64,000 bases of DNA from Demequina litoralis. GTDB lineage: Bacteria; Actinomycetota; Actinomycetes; Actinomycetales; Demequinaceae. The position numbers and the translations under genes are program-made. Shown in pieces: positions 62,101 through 64,000 of the stretch; the stretch's first letter is position 1, and the number at the start of each line of letters is the position of its first letter. Below the pieces are notes generated by a model, which saw nothing but the letters and a program-made list of their open reading frames with translations, had not been told where the DNA came from and searched no databases. Location of the stretch: positions 36,733 through 100,732 of the forward strand of contig NZ_JAUHPW010000011.1 of NCBI RefSeq assembly GCF_030418455.1. Reading direction: 5' to 3'.

Positions 62101-63834
62101 CTAGGCGGGCTGCGGAACCTTGCCGCGGAGCGCGTCGAGAACGGTCTCGGCACGGGCGAGGAGCAGCGGCATGTCGCCGCGCGCGGCCACCTGCAGGGCC
62201 AGCTCGGCATGCGCGCGGGCCCGCTCGCCGTCTCCTACCTTGAGGGCGACCTCCGCGTCGGTCACCTGGACCTCCGCCTCGAGCCACTTGTAGGAGTCGT
62301 TGATGCGCCGGCATGCGGTCCCGGCGTGCTCGAGCCACGGCATCGCGGCCGCGGTGTCGCCCTCGGCGACGAAGGTGAGGCCCATCACCTTGGCGGTCAC
62401 GCCCTCCCAGCAGGGGTCCTCGAGCTGTCGCGCGAGCGCGTACGAGGACTCGATGTCCGCCCGCACCGCCGCAGGCGCCTCACCCTTGGCGAGCCGCACG
62501 TGCGCGTGCCATGCCTCGGGCCACGGCCGGATGGCGGTCCACCCCTCGCTCTGCGCCTGACGCTGGGCCTCCTTGGCCCACCTCTCCGCGGCCGCGAGCC
62601 AGCCCGACAGATAGGCCGCTCGCGCGGCGTGGGACATCGCCCAGATGCCCCTCTTGACGCTGCCGGTCTCGCGGCAGAGGTCGATCGCCTCGTCGAAGCG
62701 CTCCAGGGACGCGTCCAGCCGCCCCCAGTCGGCCAGGTGGACGGCGTCGTAGGCGGCCACGGCGGCCCGCACACGCGGGTACGGGTTCGCGACCTCCCAC
62801 GCAAGGGACAGCCCCTCGACGGCGCACTCGCGGCGCGCCGCGAGCACATCGACGTACGCGAGCTCCGCGAGGGCCTTCGCGGCGATCTCCTGCTCGCCCG
62901 CGGAGGTGGCCGCCTCGCGGGCGGCATCGAGCACGATCGCCCCCTCGTCGTCGTAGCCCCGCGCGGCGTGCACGAGCGCGCTGCCGAGCTCGAAGAGGCA
63001 CGTCGCGCTCAGCAGCGAGTCGCCGGCGCCTTCCGCGGCGGCGACGGCGCCACGCAGCGTGGCGATCCCGCTCCCGGCCGCGCCGGCGCCCACCGCGGCC
63101 CTGCCCGCGGTGAGCAGGGACTCGGCGGTGGCGATCGAGGACACGCCCGCGGTGTTGGGCGTGACGGGCGGGCGCGCGGCGGCGCTCAACGCCGGGCTCG
63201 GCGGGGCTCCGAGCTCGCGCATGAAGGCCGCCTCGGTCGCGGCCACGTGCCGGTGCGCGGAGATCCGGTCGCCCGCCGCGATGAAGGCCTTGACGAGCAG
63301 CACGTGCGGCCCCTCCTCGAGCGGGGCGGTATCCACCATCGCGGACGCCAAGGTGAGGGCACGCGGGTGGTCGTGCGCCGACATCGCGCGCAACGCCTCC
63401 TTGCGCAGCGCTCCGATGACGTCGCCGGCCACCCGCTGGCGCTCGACGAGCAGCCAGGTGTCGAAGGCCGGCGAGGCCTGCACGTCGATGCCCTCGAGGA
63501 ACTCCCCGCGAGGGACGGGGGTCGGCAGGTTGCCCCCGGCGACCAACTCCACGTCGAGCTCGGTGCCGTCCTCCAGCCCCGCCACGATGGGGTTGCCCAG
63601 CAGCGCCTCGGGCATGCCGAGGCGACGGCGCAGCTCTGCCAGCGACCACCGCAGCGCGGCCATCGGGTCGTCCGCCTCGGAGAAGAGCTCGTTGACGAGC
63701 TGCTGCCGTGAGATCAGGTCGGGCGACCGCACGATGCGGGCGAGAAGCGCCCAGCACTTCGCGCCGCGCGGGCCCTGAAGCGTCAGGCCGTCACGCACGA
63801 GCCGGGGCTGACCGATCAGGCGAACCGAGAGCAT
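62101..63834 (-). CDS. BTAD-domain transcriptional regulator (SARP-like)
   Basis: The 577-residue protein starts at the ATG at 63834 (MLSVRLIGQPRLV) with an OmpR-like winged helix (ISRQQLVNELFSEADDPMAALRWSLAELRRRLG), a bacterial transcriptional activator domain (about 100-240) and a C-terminal array of TPR-like helical repeats. Such regulators activate nearby biosynthetic or stress genes. The ribosome site GAGAGGGATC matches that of the last small gene of the cluster downstream. Nothing resembling a biosynthetic cluster is in view. Confidence 0.85.
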   Translation of the reverse strand: MLSVRLIGQPRLVRDGLTLQGPRGAKCWALLARIVRSPDLISRQQLVNELFSEADDPMAALRWSLAELRRRLGMPEALLGNPIVAGLEDGTELDVELVAGGNLPTPVPRGEFLEGIDVQASPAFDTWLLVERQRVAGDVIGALRKEALRAMSAHDHPRALTLASAMVDTAPLEEGPHVLLVKAFIAAGDRISAHRHVAATEAAFMRELGAPPSPALSAAARPPVTPNTAGVSSIATAESLLTAGRAAVGAGAAGSGIATLRGAVAAAEGAGDSLLSATCLFELGSALVHAARGYDDEGAIVLDAAREAATSAGEQEIAAKALAELAYVDVLAARRECAVEGLSLAWEVANPYPRVRAAVAAYDAVHLADWGRLDASLERFDEAIDLCRETGSVKRGIWAMSHAARAAYLSGWLAAAERWAKEAQRQAQSEGWTAIRPWPEAWHAHVRLAKGEAPAAVRADIESSYALARQLEDPCWEGVTAKVMGLTFVAEGDTAAAMPWLEHAGTACRRINDSYKWLEAEVQVTDAEVALKVGDGERARAHAELALQVAARGDMPLLLARAETVLDALRGKVPQPA

Positions 63835-64000
63835 CGATCCCTCTCTGCATGCACGGCCCCAGACTACGTCCGGTTCGTCCGTTTCGAAAGGGTCCGCCGC
63901 CTGCACCTCTCCGTGCCGGTCCGCGCGAGGCGGGCCGCGATTCCCCTGGTAGCAGCGGATCAACAATGCCCGGGTACGACGAAAGCCCCCCAACGGTGTT

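Noticed and set aside
62071..63711. A 546-codon plus-strand frame opposite the BTAD regulator
   Set aside because: The product is low-complexity and has no domain; the minus strand encodes a clear BTAD protein with good start site.
63835..64000. A possible gene or tRNA at the right edge
   Set aside because: No start, ribosome site or cloverleaf is visible in the last 166 bases; the sequence is probably the promoter region of the BTAD regulator and an edge fragment.

Overview
The window is very GC-rich (roughly three quarters G+C by eye) and carries genes typical of an actinobacterium: adjacent cydD/cydC, zinc-ribbon L28 and L32, a conserved minus-strand block from leuCD and murA through ddl and recG to mutM, an IclR regulator divergent from leuC, a HAIR-type heat-shock operator before a ClpB, and a BTAD-domain regulator. 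Micrococcales is a reasonable guess, but no rRNA or marker gene here settles the genus.

Layout. 0-5.4 kb: the cydDC exporter, then a GAF histidine kinase convergent with a NarL-type regulator. 5.4-33.2 kb: a leftward housekeeping backbone (leuC, leuD, murA, plsC, gpsA, ddl, thiL, FakA-like protein, recG, rsmD, coaD, DUF177, rpmF, rnc, mutM), with L28 on the other strand. It is interrupted by accessory blocks: an AGE-family epimerase and a MoCo-carrier-like gene (9.4-11.2 kb), a three-TM VWA protein (15.7-17.0 kb), TfoX-N, tandem oxidoreductases, an XRE regulator with a membrane partner and a MATE pump (18.1-22.8 kb), and PfkB, a P-loop kinase and two CPBP proteases (27.7-31.1 kb). 33.2-44.2 kb: the IclR regulator, a flavodoxin, a DCC protein, an ECF sigma with membrane partner, tRNA-Glu, N-domain-less ClpB, tRNA-Gln, gltX and a FAH hydrolase. 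44.3-50.9 kb: accessory genes, including an overlapping ClbS/acyltransferase-like/cyclase-like trio and a ParD/ParE-type pair. 50.9-53.0 kb: a DsrE, TusE/DsrC and sulfide:quinone oxidoreductase operon. 53.2-60.8 kb: rnhA, ybaK, yggS, a VIT transporter, a lipoate ligase, and cimA behind an isoleucine-rich attenuator. 61.1-63.8 kb: three unrecognised small genes downstream of a BTAD regulator.

The most striking signal is not a gene. The 11-mer GGGACGATGCG occurs about 26 times (13 per strand by eye), and its core GACGATGC about 56 times, both inside genes and between them. Two intergenic inverted pairs make perfect hairpins. The density, the lack of strand bias and the hairpin pairs resemble DNA-uptake sequences of Neisseria and Pasteurellaceae. 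Other regulatory points are the cimA attenuator, paired operators before the XRE operon, an operator inside the IclR promoter, similar promoters for both tRNAs, and many start codons 6-8 nt after a TANNNT box (leaderless transcripts).
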